A program made the translations under genes and the position numbers. This document shows positions 16,728 to 24,937 of a stretch of 64,000 nucleotides of DNA, one piece after another (the first letter of the stretch is position 1; every line of letters begins with the position of its first letter). The DNA lies in the NCBI GenBank assembly GCA_018266395.1, contig JAFEAM010000021.1:1-64000 (forward strand), given 5' to 3'. This DNA comes from Bacteroidota bacterium (GTDB lineage: Bacteria > Bacteroidota > Bacteroidia > Cytophagales > Cyclobacteriaceae). The notes beneath the pieces are model-generated. The model was not told the DNA's origin. It searched no databases and saw only the letters and a program-made list of their open reading frames with translations.

Positions 16728-18161
16728 TCAGCTTCCGGCTAATTCCCCCAAGGTTTTGATTGCCTGTTCCACGCGATCGTTAAACGGCAATCCAAAGCTG
16801 ATCCTGAAGCAATTCTCATAACGTCCCTGTGACGAGAAGATTTGTCCAGGCGCAATGCCGATCCCGTGTTTCAGGGCGCGTTTATGCAACTTGTAAGCAT
16901 CGACCTTCTTATCCAATTCCAGCCATAGCACAAATCCGCCCTGAGGCCTTGTTACACGGGTGTCTTCGGGAAAATACTCCGAAATGGCCTGCAGGTAGCG
17001 CAGGCATTGTGTGTGAAGCGCCTTCCGAAGATGGCGGAGATGGAGTTCATAGCGCCCATTCTCCAGAAAATCAGCGATGGCAGCTTGTGAGAGCGTATTG
17101 GTTGCGACGCTGTTCATTCTTTTCAGGCGGATCACATCCTCCTTGTACTTGCCCGGCACTGCCCAGCCAATTCGGTAACCGGGTGCCAGTGATTTCGATA
17201 CCGATCCGCACTGGATTACCATACCTTTCCTGTCAAAGGACTTGCAGGTACGTGGCCTTGTCTTTCCAAAATACAATTCCCCGTAGATATCATCTTCAAT
17301 AAGCGGAATCTTATGGAAGGTCACCAGGTCGACCAGCTTCTTCTTCTTTTCATCCGGTAGGCAGCTTCCCATCGGATTGTTGAAGTTCGGGACAAACAGG
17401 CAGGCGTTGATGTTGAACTTCCGGATGGATTGATCCAGACAATCGAGATCAATGCCCTTTTCAGGATCATTGGGAATTTCCACCACTTTCAATCCCAGGC
17501 TTTCCATCACCTGAAAGACACCAAAATAAGTCGGGCTTTCAATGGCGACAGCATCTCCGGGGCGGGTCACAGCCTTGAGGCTAAGAGAGAGGGCTTCCAT
17601 GCATCCGGCTGTTACCACAACGTCATCCTCAGTGAGCGTTCCTCCCCAGTTGAAGGACTGTCTGGCAATCTGTTTCCTCAGCTTCACGTTCCCCTGTACA
17701 TGCTCATATCCAAGACAGCAATCCCTGGAATTTCTCAAGGCCTGAACAACAGCCTTGTTCAATTTAGCTGCAGGCAACAGCTCCGGAGCTGGAGCTCCCA
17801 ATGAAAGGTTTATGAGCTTGTCGGATCGCAGATCACTGTAGACACTTGCAATCATGTCATCGACACTTACTGGCACAGCCTCGGCGGACGGCTCACAGGT
17901 GGAAGGTATTTCAAGTGTGTGTTTTGGAGAAAACTTCACATAGTACCCTGACTGTGGCCTGGCTTCCACAAGCCCTTTGCTCTCCAGATGATAATAGGCT
18001 TGAAAAGCCGTGCTCAGGCTGATGCCCTGCTCCTTGCTCAGCGCACGTACAGACAGCAACTTGTCGCCAACTTTCAGCACCTCACGCTCAATCATGCGCT
18101 CGATGCGGTCAGCCACTTCCTGATAAAGGTGGTCCACCGGTGCCTCTTCTACTCTCGACAT
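16728..18161 (-). CDS. MocR-type GntR regulator with aminotransferase domain
   Basis: Transcription factor of the MocR/PdxR group. An N-terminal GntR winged helix (about 8-78; VRALSKEQGISLSTAFQAYYHLESKGLV) is joined to a fold-type I aminotransferase-like domain (about 110-477) with the PLP-binding lysine in CGSVSKSLAPGYRIGW and the sequence NFNNPMGSCLP. PLP, or an amino compound reacting with it, should act as effector. A 47-bp sequence starting five bases upstream of its ATG is repeated before the DMT exporter gene at 19365, making it the likely operator and suggesting autoregulation. Confidence 0.92.
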   Translation of the reverse strand: MSRVEEAPVDHLYQEVADRIERMIEREVLKVGDKLLSVRALSKEQGISLSTAFQAYYHLESKGLVEARPQSGYYVKFSPKHTLEIPSTCEPSAEAVPVSVDDMIASVYSDLRSDKLINLSLGAPAPELLPAAKLNKAVVQALRNSRDCCLGYEHVQGNVKLRKQIARQSFNWGGTLTEDDVVVTAGCMEALSLSLKAVTRPGDAVAIESPTYFGVFQVMESLGLKVVEIPNDPEKGIDLDCLDQSIRKFNINACLFVPNFNNPMGSCLPDEKKKKLVDLVTFHKIPLIEDDIYGELYFGKTRPRTCKSFDRKGMVIQCGSVSKSLAPGYRIGWAVPGKYKEDVIRLKRMNSVATNTLSQAAIADFLENGRYELHLRHLRKALHTQCLRYLQAISEYFPEDTRVTRPQGGFVLWLELDKKVDAYKLHKRALKHGIGIAPGQIFSSQGRYENCFRISFGLPFNDRVEQAIKTLGELAGS

Positions 18162-18165
18162 AACT

Positions 18166-18212
18166 GATATGGTCCAAATAATTAAAACTGAAACTGTTTA
18201 CCAGACGTATAA
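18166..18212. promoter_or_regulatory. putative MocR operator, copy 1
   Basis: This 47-bp segment matches 19068-19114 at 38 positions by my count, without gaps. The core TTAAAACTGAAACTGTTT is identical and contains a tandem AAACTG direct repeat; the ends GATATGGT and ACGTATAA are identical too. Tandem direct repeats are typical of MocR-family sites. In this copy a GTTTACC/GGTAAAC inverted repeat (18196-18202, 18214-18220) overlaps the right end. It lies between the divergent mocR and 18314 genes. Confidence 0.65.
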
Positions 18213-18286
18213 AGGTAAACTTTTACACGAAAATTCAACTGCCAGGTTTCAACAAGAATCGGGTTGGGTTGCAGACCAGGTCACAG

Positions 18287-18294
18287 GATTTTTG
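18287..18294 (+). promoter_or_regulatory. possible promoter of the 18314 gene
   Basis: GATTTTTG differs from TAnnTTTG at one or two consensus bases and has a TTG (18264-18266) 20 bases upstream, the expected -33 spacing. It is 19 bases before the ATG. Confidence 0.35.
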
Positions 18295-18313
18295 TGTCAC
18301 CGAAAGAACAAAA

Positions 18314-19069
18314 ATGAAAGCGACCGTATTGATTTTGGCTCTTACTTCCACCCTTTCAATCGCAGGAGGAAAGCCTGATTCAGCCAAGGCCATACCTTCT
18401 CCACCCGGCTATCATTTGAAACTGGTGGCAAGAATGCACTCCATGGGCATGTTCACGTATGGCGGATTCGTAGCCAGCGATTATGCGGCCACCGATATAA
18501 ACATTACTTATGATCGCAGGTCATGGGGGGTAATGTTTTTCAAGGCCGCAGATATATATGATCATCAATCCCTCAACAACTTCTCGCTCGTACTCCTGTA
18601 TCATACATTTCATTTAGGAAAAAGGCTTTCTTTTACTCCATATGCAGGGTTTTCCGCAGAACAGTGCCATCAGATAGCTGACAAGGGCTCTGATGCAACC
18701 ATGGTCTTCACCACATCCTGGAAACCTACCCAGAGACTGACGCTGGACCACAGCGCCATGGTGTCAAACCTGGCACTGGAAAGAAATCACATGGATTGGA
18801 CCAATCGATTTAGGCTCTTATATGCCGGCAGGCACGTGGATGCAGGAATTATGCTCTGGCATAATAACAGGGTCTTTGATCCCGTAAACTATATGTCCAC
18901 CGGCTTTAACCTTGCATGGTCACGCATACCGGTGGCTCCGAGGGTAATGCTTAGTACAGGGATTACCGCACTCTGGACTGTACAGTCATCTGATGAAGTG
19001 CATATTCCGACCAGGCATGGGATGATGTTTTCTATAGCCTGCATATTTGACGGATCTCCCTTAAAGTGA
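18314..19069 (+). CDS. secreted, probable outer-membrane beta-barrel protein
   Basis: I do not recognise this family. The 251 residues begin with a short signal peptide (MKATVLILALTSTLSIAGG) and continue with repeated amphipathic strands separated by turns (LNNFSLVLLYHTFHLG, RLSFTPYAGFSAEQ, RLTLDHSAMVSNLALE, HVDAGIMLWHN), consistent with a barrel of roughly ten to twelve strands. It is divergent from the MocR gene across one operator copy, and the second copy starts on its stop codon. That context suggests it belongs to the MocR regulon, perhaps as an outer-membrane port or sensor for the exporter's substrate. Confidence 0.6.
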   Translation: MKATVLILALTSTLSIAGGKPDSAKAIPSPPGYHLKLVARMHSMGMFTYGGFVASDYAATDINITYDRRSWGVMFFKAADIYDHQSLNNFSLVLLYHTFHLGKRLSFTPYAGFSAEQCHQIADKGSDATMVFTTSWKPTQRLTLDHSAMVSNLALERNHMDWTNRFRLLYAGRHVDAGIMLWHNNRVFDPVNYMSTGFNLAWSRIPVAPRVMLSTGITALWTVQSSDEVHIPTRHGMMFSIACIFDGSPLK

Positions 19070-19114
19070 TATGGTTAACATTCTTAAAACTGAAACTGTT
19101 TTTAATACGTATAA
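19068..19114. promoter_or_regulatory. putative MocR operator, copy 2
   Basis: Second copy of the 47-bp element at 18166-18212, in the same orientation. It begins in the stop codon of the 18314 gene and precedes the peptide at 19146 and the DMT exporter at 19365. The AAACTG-AAACTG core is conserved exactly. Confidence 0.65.
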
Positions 19115-19145
19115 CTAAGCAAAATTTGCAGCGCATTGTTTTCCG

Positions 19146-19229
19146 ATGAGAAAGAACAGAATGTTATTAATGGCACTTGTGGTGCTGATCGGATTGATTG
19201 CGCTGGTTATCCAATACCAGTGGTTATGA
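19146..19229 (+). CDS. possible 27-residue single-span membrane peptide
   Basis: ATG 19146 opens a 27-codon frame: a basic N-terminus (MRKNR), then about 19 hydrophobic residues (MLLMALVVLIGLIALVI) and a short QYQWL tail. It looks like a deliberate single-pass membrane peptide, or else the leftover N-terminus of a membrane sensor kinase. It sits 31 bases after operator copy 2 and 135 bases before the exporter. The rest of the 19070-19364 gap holds nothing else I can support. Confidence 0.35.
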   Translation: MRKNRMLLMALVVLIGLIALVIQYQWL

Positions 19230-19364
19230 AAACGATTGTTTCCTTACATGCAGCTTCTGTATTGCAGCGCACCGGGAGTGTGATGCGTGCCACCCTTTTC
19301 AGCATGCTGAGAAAAAAGTGGCATTCTGGAATTCCTTACGGAGCTAATCTTTGGAAATTCTAAC

Positions 19365-20321
19365 TTGGATGCCGTGAAGAAAGACGGACTGATTCTGGCC
19401 TACGTCGCGCTTGCGGCAGTGTGCGTGATTTGGGGTACTACTTACCTGGCTATACGCCTGGGGGTAACCCAGTTCCCACCCTTCCTTTTTTCAGGCATCC
19501 GTTTCATTCTGGCGGGTCCGCTCCTGCTTGCGATCCTGGCTGCCACAGGCCATTTCAAGATGCCGGACCGCAGAACACTGATTCAACAGGCTTTTGCAGG
19601 AATACTTATGTGTTCCTTCGGTGTCGGTGTGGTTGGATGGGGGGAACTTCAGGTCTCTTCAGGACTTGCAGCTATCATCTGCTCGGTGATGCCGGTGTGG
19701 GTCATCCTTATCAATTTGTTATGGTCCACAGATGACAGGCCTACCCTTCCTATTGTATTGGGATTGTTAACCGGCCTGGCCGGTATTCTGCTCATTTTTA
19801 GTGAACACCTGGGAGAATTTGGTTCCGGCCAATACACTATCTCCATCATACTCACATTCCTGGCCAACATCAGCTGGGCATTCGGGAGTGTGTGGCTCAA
19901 GAGAAATAGCAAGGTTGGTGATCCCTTCCTCAATGCCGGACTCCAAATGACAGCCGGGGGTATCTTCCTTCTGCCCATGAGCCTGGTTTTCGATGATTAC
20001 AGCGGACTGCACTGGTCTGCCGATATGGCCTGGCCCCTCATCTACCTCATTCTCATCGGATCTGTTGGTGCCTACACCTGCTATTCCTACGCGATCAAGA
20101 AATTGCCCATGACCATTGTTTCAATCTACGCATATATCAATCCCATTGTGGCGGTACTGCTTGGATGGTTGATACTTGGGGAAAAGCTGAATGCAAGGAT
20201 TGGAACAGGTATCCTGGTGACCGTACTGGGCATCTATATCGTCAACAGGGGATATCAGCTTCGCGATTTATGGAAAGCACAATGGCACAGAATCAAGAGT
20301 GTGCTGAACCTTGAGGCCTAG
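19365..20321 (+). CDS. EamA/DMT-family exporter
   Basis: Ten-helix inner-membrane transporter of the drug/metabolite family, with two EamA repeats (about 12-145 and 160-295; the motif GWLILGEKLNARIG in the second). Members export amino acids, purines and related compounds. The start is TTG 19365 (MDAVKKDGLILAYVALAAVCVIWGTTY), right at the family N-terminus; there is no in-frame ATG nearby upstream. DMT exporters are often neighbours and targets of MocR regulators, which fits the operator copy upstream. Confidence 0.87.
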   Translation: MDAVKKDGLILAYVALAAVCVIWGTTYLAIRLGVTQFPPFLFSGIRFILAGPLLLAILAATGHFKMPDRRTLIQQAFAGILMCSFGVGVVGWGELQVSSGLAAIICSVMPVWVILINLLWSTDDRPTLPIVLGLLTGLAGILLIFSEHLGEFGSGQYTISIILTFLANISWAFGSVWLKRNSKVGDPFLNAGLQMTAGGIFLLPMSLVFDDYSGLHWSADMAWPLIYLILIGSVGAYTCYSYAIKKLPMTIVSIYAYINPIVAVLLGWLILGEKLNARIGTGILVTVLGIYIVNRGYQLRDLWKAQWHRIKSVLNLEA

Positions 20322-20394
20322 CAAGAGTCGATACTCAAGGAACTGTATCGCCGGAGTCCACAAAGATTGAATCGGAATTTTGAACGATACGAGA

Positions 20395-20865
20395 ATGACC
20401 CATCGCTATTCGGCAACCATCACCTGGACAGGAAACCGAGGAACAGGAACTTCCGCCTACACGGCTTATGACAGGTACCACATCATTTCCATAGCCGGCA
20501 AGCCGGACATTTTAGGGTCGTCCGATCCTGCATTCCGGGGTGATCCTGCCAGGCATAATCCTGAAGATAGTTTTGTAGCCTCATTGTCAGCTTGTCACAT
20601 GCTTTGGTATCTTCATCTCTGCGCCGTCAACCATGTAACGGTTGAATCTTACCTTGATCGCGCGGAGGGAATAATGGTCGAACACAAAGATGGCAGTGGA
20701 GAATTCACAGAAGTCATTCTTCATCCTGAAGTCGTTGTCAGAGACGCTGCCATGATGGCCAGGGCAGTTACGCTCCATGATGATGCAAAAAAAATGTGTT
20801 TCCTGTCACGTTCGGTAAACTTTCCCGTTCATCATCAACCCGTAATTAAATTACTTCACCCATGA
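20395..20865 (+). CDS. OsmC-family protein
   Basis: A 156-residue OsmC/Ohr-fold protein; relatives are thiol-dependent peroxidases acting on organic hydroperoxides. Both cysteine regions are seen: the first in SLSACHMLWYLH and the second in KKMCFLSRSV, although the usual CPYS around the second is CFLS here. Catalytic competence is therefore likely but not certain. ATG 20395 (MTHRYSATITW) is chosen over the more upstream non-ATG start. The gene overlaps the DinB gene by four bases. Confidence 0.85.
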   Translation: MTHRYSATITWTGNRGTGTSAYTAYDRYHIISIAGKPDILGSSDPAFRGDPARHNPEDSFVASLSACHMLWYLHLCAVNHVTVESYLDRAEGIMVEHKDGSGEFTEVILHPEVVVRDAAMMARAVTLHDDAKKMCFLSRSVNFPVHHQPVIKLLHP

Positions 20866-21410
20866 GCTCATTGGCATGGTTTGCACGCGAGCTGACGTTC
20901 GGAAAGCCCGCCGAGCTGCTCCCCTTCTTCCTGGAACGACTCTCTGGAACCCCTGTCCGGATTGACCATAAAGTTAAAGGCTTTGCCGAAGATCAACTGG
21001 GAACACGTCTGGACGGAAAATGGTCGGTGAAAGAACATATAGGACATCTCGCTGAAGTGGACCAGATTGCGAACCGCCGAATTGACGAAATGCTGGCAGG
21101 GAAGGAAGTCATGTCACCTGCAGTTTTTGAGCCTCAGGATTACACTTCATGGCCTGTCCTGCAAGTGATTGATTTCTTTGCTGATGGAAGGCAGAAGAAT
21201 ATTGGCAAATATGAGTCGATCGCCAAAGAAAAACTGCTAAGTCACTCCCTGCATCCCCGGCTGAAACTGGATATGACGCCAGTTGATCTTGCGTGGTTCG
21301 ATGCAGAACATGATGACCATCACCTTTTAAAAATGTCTGAAATCATCGGCAAACTGCGGTCTATTTCGCAACTTGATAACGGCCAAGGAACTACTCTGCC
21401 CATTAAGTAG
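20862..21410 (+). CDS. DinB-family four-helix protein
   Basis: A 182-residue DinB/YfiT-like four-helix bundle. Metal-binding histidines are visible in KWSVKEHIGHL (His59, His62) and in DAEHDDHHLLK near the C-terminus. Some members are thiol S-transferases using bacillithiol or mycothiol; which substrate applies here cannot be told. It is coupled to the OsmC gene by an ATGA overlap, so both may serve thiol or peroxide homeostasis. Confidence 0.83.
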   Translation: MSSLAWFARELTFGKPAELLPFFLERLSGTPVRIDHKVKGFAEDQLGTRLDGKWSVKEHIGHLAEVDQIANRRIDEMLAGKEVMSPAVFEPQDYTSWPVLQVIDFFADGRQKNIGKYESIAKEKLLSHSLHPRLKLDMTPVDLAWFDAEHDDHHLLKMSEIIGKLRSISQLDNGQGTTLPIK

Positions 21411-21415
21411 ATTTG
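21408..21415 (+). promoter_or_regulatory. -7 promoter box of the ilvE-1 operon
   Basis: TAGATTTG, an exact TAnnTTTG, overlaps the DinB stop codon and lies 47 bases before the aminotransferase ATG. Confidence 0.45.
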
Positions 21416-21462
21416 TAACCGACAGTCCAATTGAATCACACACATAATTCTTAACGCTTTTT

Positions 21463-22536
21463 ATGGAAACCATGACTTCTCCCATCGTGATTGAGCGAAC
21501 CGGAAATTCCCGGCTTCGCGAAATCGACTTCAACAATCTTGAATTCGGGAAACACATTTCTGATCATATGATAGTTGCCGATTGGAATAAGGGCAACTGG
21601 AGTGAGCCGAAGGTGGTTCCCTATGGAGAGCTCAGAATGTCGCCTTCCATACTTGCATTGCACTACGGCCAGGCCGTTTTTGAAGGGATGAAGGCTTTCC
21701 ATATGAAAGACGGCACTATTAACATCTTCAGGCCGCAGAAGCACCATGACAGGTTTAACAAATCGCTGGTAAGAATGTGCATGCCTACCATACCTTATGA
21801 AATGTTCATGATGTCGCTTCGGGCGCTTATTGAAGTTGATAAAGATTGGGTGCCAACAGGTGAGGGAAGTGCACTTTATATCCGTCCACTGGTTTTTGCA
21901 TCTGAGGCTCGGCTCGGAGTAAAAGTCTCAGATCAATACAAGTTTGTTATTCTGACCAGTCCGGTTGGCCCGTACTACAGCAAGCCATTACGCCTGAAAA
22001 TTGAAGAGCACTTTACCAGAACTGCAGAAGGCGGAACAGGGTTTGCAAAATGTGCCGGCAACTACGGTGGGGCGTTCTACCCTACTCAACTGGCGAAACA
22101 GGAAGGATTTGACCAAGTGCTCTGGACAGATCACAAGGAGCATCAGTACGTGGATGAGGTTGGAATGATGAACGTCATGTTTGTTATTGACGGCACCCTG
22201 GTCACCCCGGAACTCAACTCTGCCATACTCGACGGAGTAACCCGTGATTCCATCCTGAAAATCGCAAGGGAAATGGGATTGAAAGTGGAGGAACGGCGCG
22301 TAAGTCTCGACGAGCTTGAGCAGGCATTTATCAGCAAGTCCATTACAGAAGCTTTCGGGGCAGGAACCGCGGCAGTGGTTGCACCTGTCGCCATCGTAAA
22401 CTTCCATGGAACGGATCATCATCTTCCTCCGATTGATGCAAGCAGCATCCAATTGAAAATGAAGCATGCCTTGCTCGAGATCAGAACAGGGGCAAAGCCG
22501 GATACTCATGGCTGGAACTGCATTGTAAGGGTTTAG
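21463..22536 (+). CDS. ilvE: branched-chain amino-acid aminotransferase, copy 1
   Basis: Fold-type IV PLP aminotransferase that interconverts leucine, isoleucine and valine with their 2-oxo acids. The 357 residues include the catalytic Lys196 in GGTGFAKCAGNYGG, the VLWTD motif (about 221-225), GTLVTPELNSAILDGVTRDS and EAFGAGTAA. This is the long BCAT2-like form. A paralogue is at 57492-58556, and the two differ throughout. The gene is followed at five bases by the MDR oxidoreductase. Confidence 0.93.
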   Translation: METMTSPIVIERTGNSRLREIDFNNLEFGKHISDHMIVADWNKGNWSEPKVVPYGELRMSPSILALHYGQAVFEGMKAFHMKDGTINIFRPQKHHDRFNKSLVRMCMPTIPYEMFMMSLRALIEVDKDWVPTGEGSALYIRPLVFASEARLGVKVSDQYKFVILTSPVGPYYSKPLRLKIEEHFTRTAEGGTGFAKCAGNYGGAFYPTQLAKQEGFDQVLWTDHKEHQYVDEVGMMNVMFVIDGTLVTPELNSAILDGVTRDSILKIAREMGLKVEERRVSLDELEQAFISKSITEAFGAGTAAVVAPVAIVNFHGTDHHLPPIDASSIQLKMKHALLEIRTGAKPDTHGWNCIVRV

Positions 22537-22541
22537 GCTAA

Positions 22542-23537
22542 ATGAAGGCGGTCGTATTCAGGGGCAAGGATCAACCTTTGCAGGTGGAGGATTTCCCTAA
22601 ACCAAAGGCAGTTAAGGACCAGGTACTGATCCACATTAAACATGCGGCCCTCAACCACCGTGACCTTTGGGTCACGTCCGAGCAGGCCAAAGTGCCCGGC
22701 GGAGCAGTCATCCTGGGCTCTGACGGCTGCGGCGTCATCGAAGATGTGGGCGAAGATGCTGATCCGATGCTTATTGGTTCGGAGGTTGTCATCCTGCCCA
22801 GCCTGGACTGGGGTCAGCAGCCGCATGTTCAGGGTGATAGCTACAGGATACTGGGATATCCCGACCATGGCACCTTTGCCGAGTATCTCGCCATCAGCAA
22901 GAAATACGTGTTCGAAAAGCCGGAACACTTATCATTCGCAGAGTCTGCTGCGGTACCACTTTCCGGACTTACGGCATACCGTGCCCTGTTTACCAAAGCC
23001 AGGCTTCGCAACAATGAGCGGGTGCTGATAACCGGCATTGGGGGCGGCGCTGCACTATGGGCCCTTCAACTTGCTTTGTCGTACCAGGCCAGGGTCTCAG
23101 TCACTTCAGGCTCTGAAGAAAAATTAAAGAAGGTTGCAGGCCTGGGTGCAGTGAAGACCTATAATTACCGTGATCCGGACTGGGCTACAAAGGCCCAAAA
23201 GGACAGTGGTGGATTTGATGTCATTATTGACAGTGCCGGCGGAGATTCATTTGGCAAACTCATCGATCTGGCCGTACCCGGTGGAAGAATCATCAACTTC
23301 GGCCGTACTTCAGGGACAGAGGCACAGATCAACATTCGCAATCTGTACTGGAAACAGTTGTCTGTTTTCGGAACTACAATGGGAACGAGGGATGAGTTTC
23401 TTTCACTCATTGAAATGCTGGAGGCCCGCAAGATCAAACCGGTGGTAGATACATCCTTTGCGCTGAACGATGTTGCTCAAGCTTTCAGGCGCATGCAGGA
23501 AGGAAGTCAGTTCGGAAAAATTATCCTCAATCTATAA
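22542..23537 (+). CDS. zinc-independent MDR oxidoreductase (quinone-reductase-like)
   Basis: A 331-residue medium-chain dehydrogenase/reductase with an N-terminal GroES-like domain and a Rossmann domain (TGIGGGAALWALQLA, about 164-178). The usual catalytic-zinc cysteine is replaced in the ALNHRDLWV motif and there is no structural four-cysteine loop, so it belongs to the zinc-free quinone oxidoreductase type that uses NADPH. Substrate unknown. It is in line with ilvE and the FMN protein, with two-base to five-base gaps, so the three form an operon. Confidence 0.86.
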   Translation: MKAVVFRGKDQPLQVEDFPKPKAVKDQVLIHIKHAALNHRDLWVTSEQAKVPGGAVILGSDGCGVIEDVGEDADPMLIGSEVVILPSLDWGQQPHVQGDSYRILGYPDHGTFAEYLAISKKYVFEKPEHLSFAESAAVPLSGLTAYRALFTKARLRNNERVLITGIGGGAALWALQLALSYQARVSVTSGSEEKLKKVAGLGAVKTYNYRDPDWATKAQKDSGGFDVIIDSAGGDSFGKLIDLAVPGGRIINFGRTSGTEAQINIRNLYWKQLSVFGTTMGTRDEFLSLIEMLEARKIKPVVDTSFALNDVAQAFRRMQEGSQFGKIILNL

Positions 23538-23539
23538 AC

Positions 23540-24193
23540 ATGAGTGAACCCACTTCGTCATTCCCGGTAACGGACAAAACAAAGATCACGCGGTTGCCCA
23601 AGCGCGGATCTTATGACAAGGCTACCATTTATTCCATCCTGGATGAGGCCTTATTCTGCACATTGGCCTATGCAGTTGATCAGCAGGCATATCAGATTCC
23701 TACAGGTTTCTGCCGCATCGATGATCACATCTACATTCACGGAAGTGTAGGCAGCCATTACATGCGTGCCCTGGCGACCGGCAATATTCCGGCATGCGTC
23801 AGTGCCACTTTGCTGGACGGCATTGTTCTGGCGCGGTCAGCTTTTCATCATTCCGTCAACTACCGGTCTGTAGTATTTTTTGGCAAAGTTTCGAAGGTGA
23901 CAGACAAGGATCTTCTCTATAAGGCACTTGAGCTCTTCACCAATAAGATGTGTCCTGGTCGCTGGGACGATGTACGCCTTCCTACAGACAATGAATGGAA
24001 AGAGACCATGCTACTGTCCTTGTCAATCGATGAAGCTTCAGCCAAAATAAGAACCGGCGGTCCGAAGGATGATGCAGAGGACTATGCGCTTGACATCTGG
24101 GCCGGAGTACAGCCGATCAGGTTGACGCGAATGACTCCCGAAAAGGACGAGTTGCTGAAGCCCGGCATTGCATTGCCCCCCTACCTCCGGTAA
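23540..24193 (+). CDS. pyridoxamine-phosphate-oxidase-fold flavoprotein
   Basis: A 217-residue split-barrel FMN-binding protein of the family annotated as pyridoxamine 5'-phosphate oxidase-related (5-nitroimidazole-resistance-like). Seen are the N-terminal RLPKRGSYDKATIYSILDEALFCTLAY segment, the dimer/FMN strand DDHIYIHGSVGSHYMRAL and the late DDAEDYALDIWAGVQPI. It is distinct from pdxH at 838. Reaction unknown; FMN or haem binding is family knowledge. Confidence 0.85.
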   Translation: MSEPTSSFPVTDKTKITRLPKRGSYDKATIYSILDEALFCTLAYAVDQQAYQIPTGFCRIDDHIYIHGSVGSHYMRALATGNIPACVSATLLDGIVLARSAFHHSVNYRSVVFFGKVSKVTDKDLLYKALELFTNKMCPGRWDDVRLPTDNEWKETMLLSLSIDEASAKIRTGGPKDDAEDYALDIWAGVQPIRLTRMTPEKDELLKPGIALPPYLR

Positions 24194-24235
24194 TGCGTTC
24201 TCGTCCGATATAATGGTCAATCCTGGAAATAAGGT

Positions 24236-24243
24236 TATCTTTG
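24236..24243 (+). promoter_or_regulatory. -7 promoter box of the 72-residue gene
   Basis: TATCTTTG, an exact TAnnTTTG, lies 99 bases before the ATG at 24343. The implied leader begins with the palindrome GGGAAATTTTCCC (24245-24257), so this mRNA, unlike many here, has a long and structured 5' UTR. Confidence 0.5.
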
Positions 24244-24342
24244 CGGGAAATTTTCCCTGAGGGCCTCAAAACACAGGTTTTGGCGAACTCTCTGGCCCGC
24301 TCAGGGGTTATCAAGGCGTATTTTCAACTTAATAATTCATAC

Positions 24343-24561
24343 ATGGGCAGACCTCCAGTTTTACCGAAAAAGAAGAAGGACGGCTATTACATTGAAATCC
24401 GCAACAAAGGCGCGAAATCAGGCACTATCATTATTCGCGATTCTGAGCAGGCCATGATGCAGGCCGCCAGGCAGTATCAGACCACCAAAGACGTCATCAT
24501 TCTCGGTAAGCATGAGAATGGAAAGCGTGTTGAGGAAGGAAAGAAGAAGGTGAAAGCCTGA
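24343..24561 (+). CDS. small basic protein, unknown function
   Basis: A 72-residue lysine-rich protein (MGRPPVLPKKKKDGYYIEIRN at the start, EEGKKKVKA at the end). I do not recognise it. The middle suggests two beta strands (GYYIEIRN, GTIIIRDS) and a helix (EQAMMQAARQYQ), so it may be a small nucleic-acid-binding fold; this is inference. The frame is open upstream to 24241, but the ATG at 24343 is preferred. It converges with the DUF3127 gene with a seven-base gap. Confidence 0.6.
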   Translation: MGRPPVLPKKKKDGYYIEIRNKGAKSGTIIIRDSEQAMMQAARQYQTTKDVIILGKHENGKRVEEGKKKVKA

Positions 24562-24568
24562 TCTCCCC

Positions 24569-24928
24569 TCAGAACGGCAGATCATCCGTTCCTTGCTGGT
24601 TCGAAACAAATGGCTCGTCCCCGATAGGATCTGTCGATTGCGCAGATGTCGCGGACGGGCCGTTCTTTTCAAGTTTCCATGCTCGGGCCTCTGTATACCA
24701 GCGACCGTTGTATTCCCGGCTTTCAATATCCAGTGAAGCCGTCACCACATCGCCCACACTGATCTTGTATTGGTCGATCTTGTCGCCCCATACTGACAAG
24801 CAAACTTTTTTCGGGTATTGTGCCTGGGTCTCGAGGATAAACTCCTGTTTCTTCCACTGACCCTTTTTTCCCATTCCGGATTGCAGCGGGAGAAGCTGCA
24901 ATACTTTGCCTTTCAATTCCATGCTCAT
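24569..24928 (-). CDS. DUF3127 protein with SSB-like C-terminal tip
   Basis: A 119-residue protein of the Bacteroidota family DUF3127. The first 85 residues look like an OB-fold (ELKGKVLQLLPLQSG, KKQEFILETQ, KKVCLSVWGDKIDQY, VGDVVTASLDIESREYNGRWYTEARAW). A disordered linker then ends in the acidic tip DDLPF, closely like the DDDIPF tip by which SSB recruits repair proteins. A single-stranded-DNA role is plausible but unproven. It lies nine bases after tadA on the same strand. Confidence 0.83.
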   Translation of the reverse strand: MSMELKGKVLQLLPLQSGMGKKGQWKKQEFILETQAQYPKKVCLSVWGDKIDQYKISVGDVVTASLDIESREYNGRWYTEARAWKLEKNGPSATSAQSTDPIGDEPFVSNQQGTDDLPF

Positions 24929-24937
24929 GTTGCAATG

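Noticed and set aside
16728-18161. Ordinary aminotransferase (metabolic enzyme)
   Set aside because: The N-terminal GntR winged helix and adjacent operator make it a MocR regulator.
19136-19363. 75-codon frame before the DMT exporter
   Set aside because: Low-complexity product without fold or motif; the 27-residue frame in another register is a better candidate.
838-24193. The FMN protein at 23540 as a second pdxH
   Set aside because: It lacks the PdxH motifs seen at 838-1485 (GAWASPQS, WGGYRVQP) and belongs to another split-barrel group.
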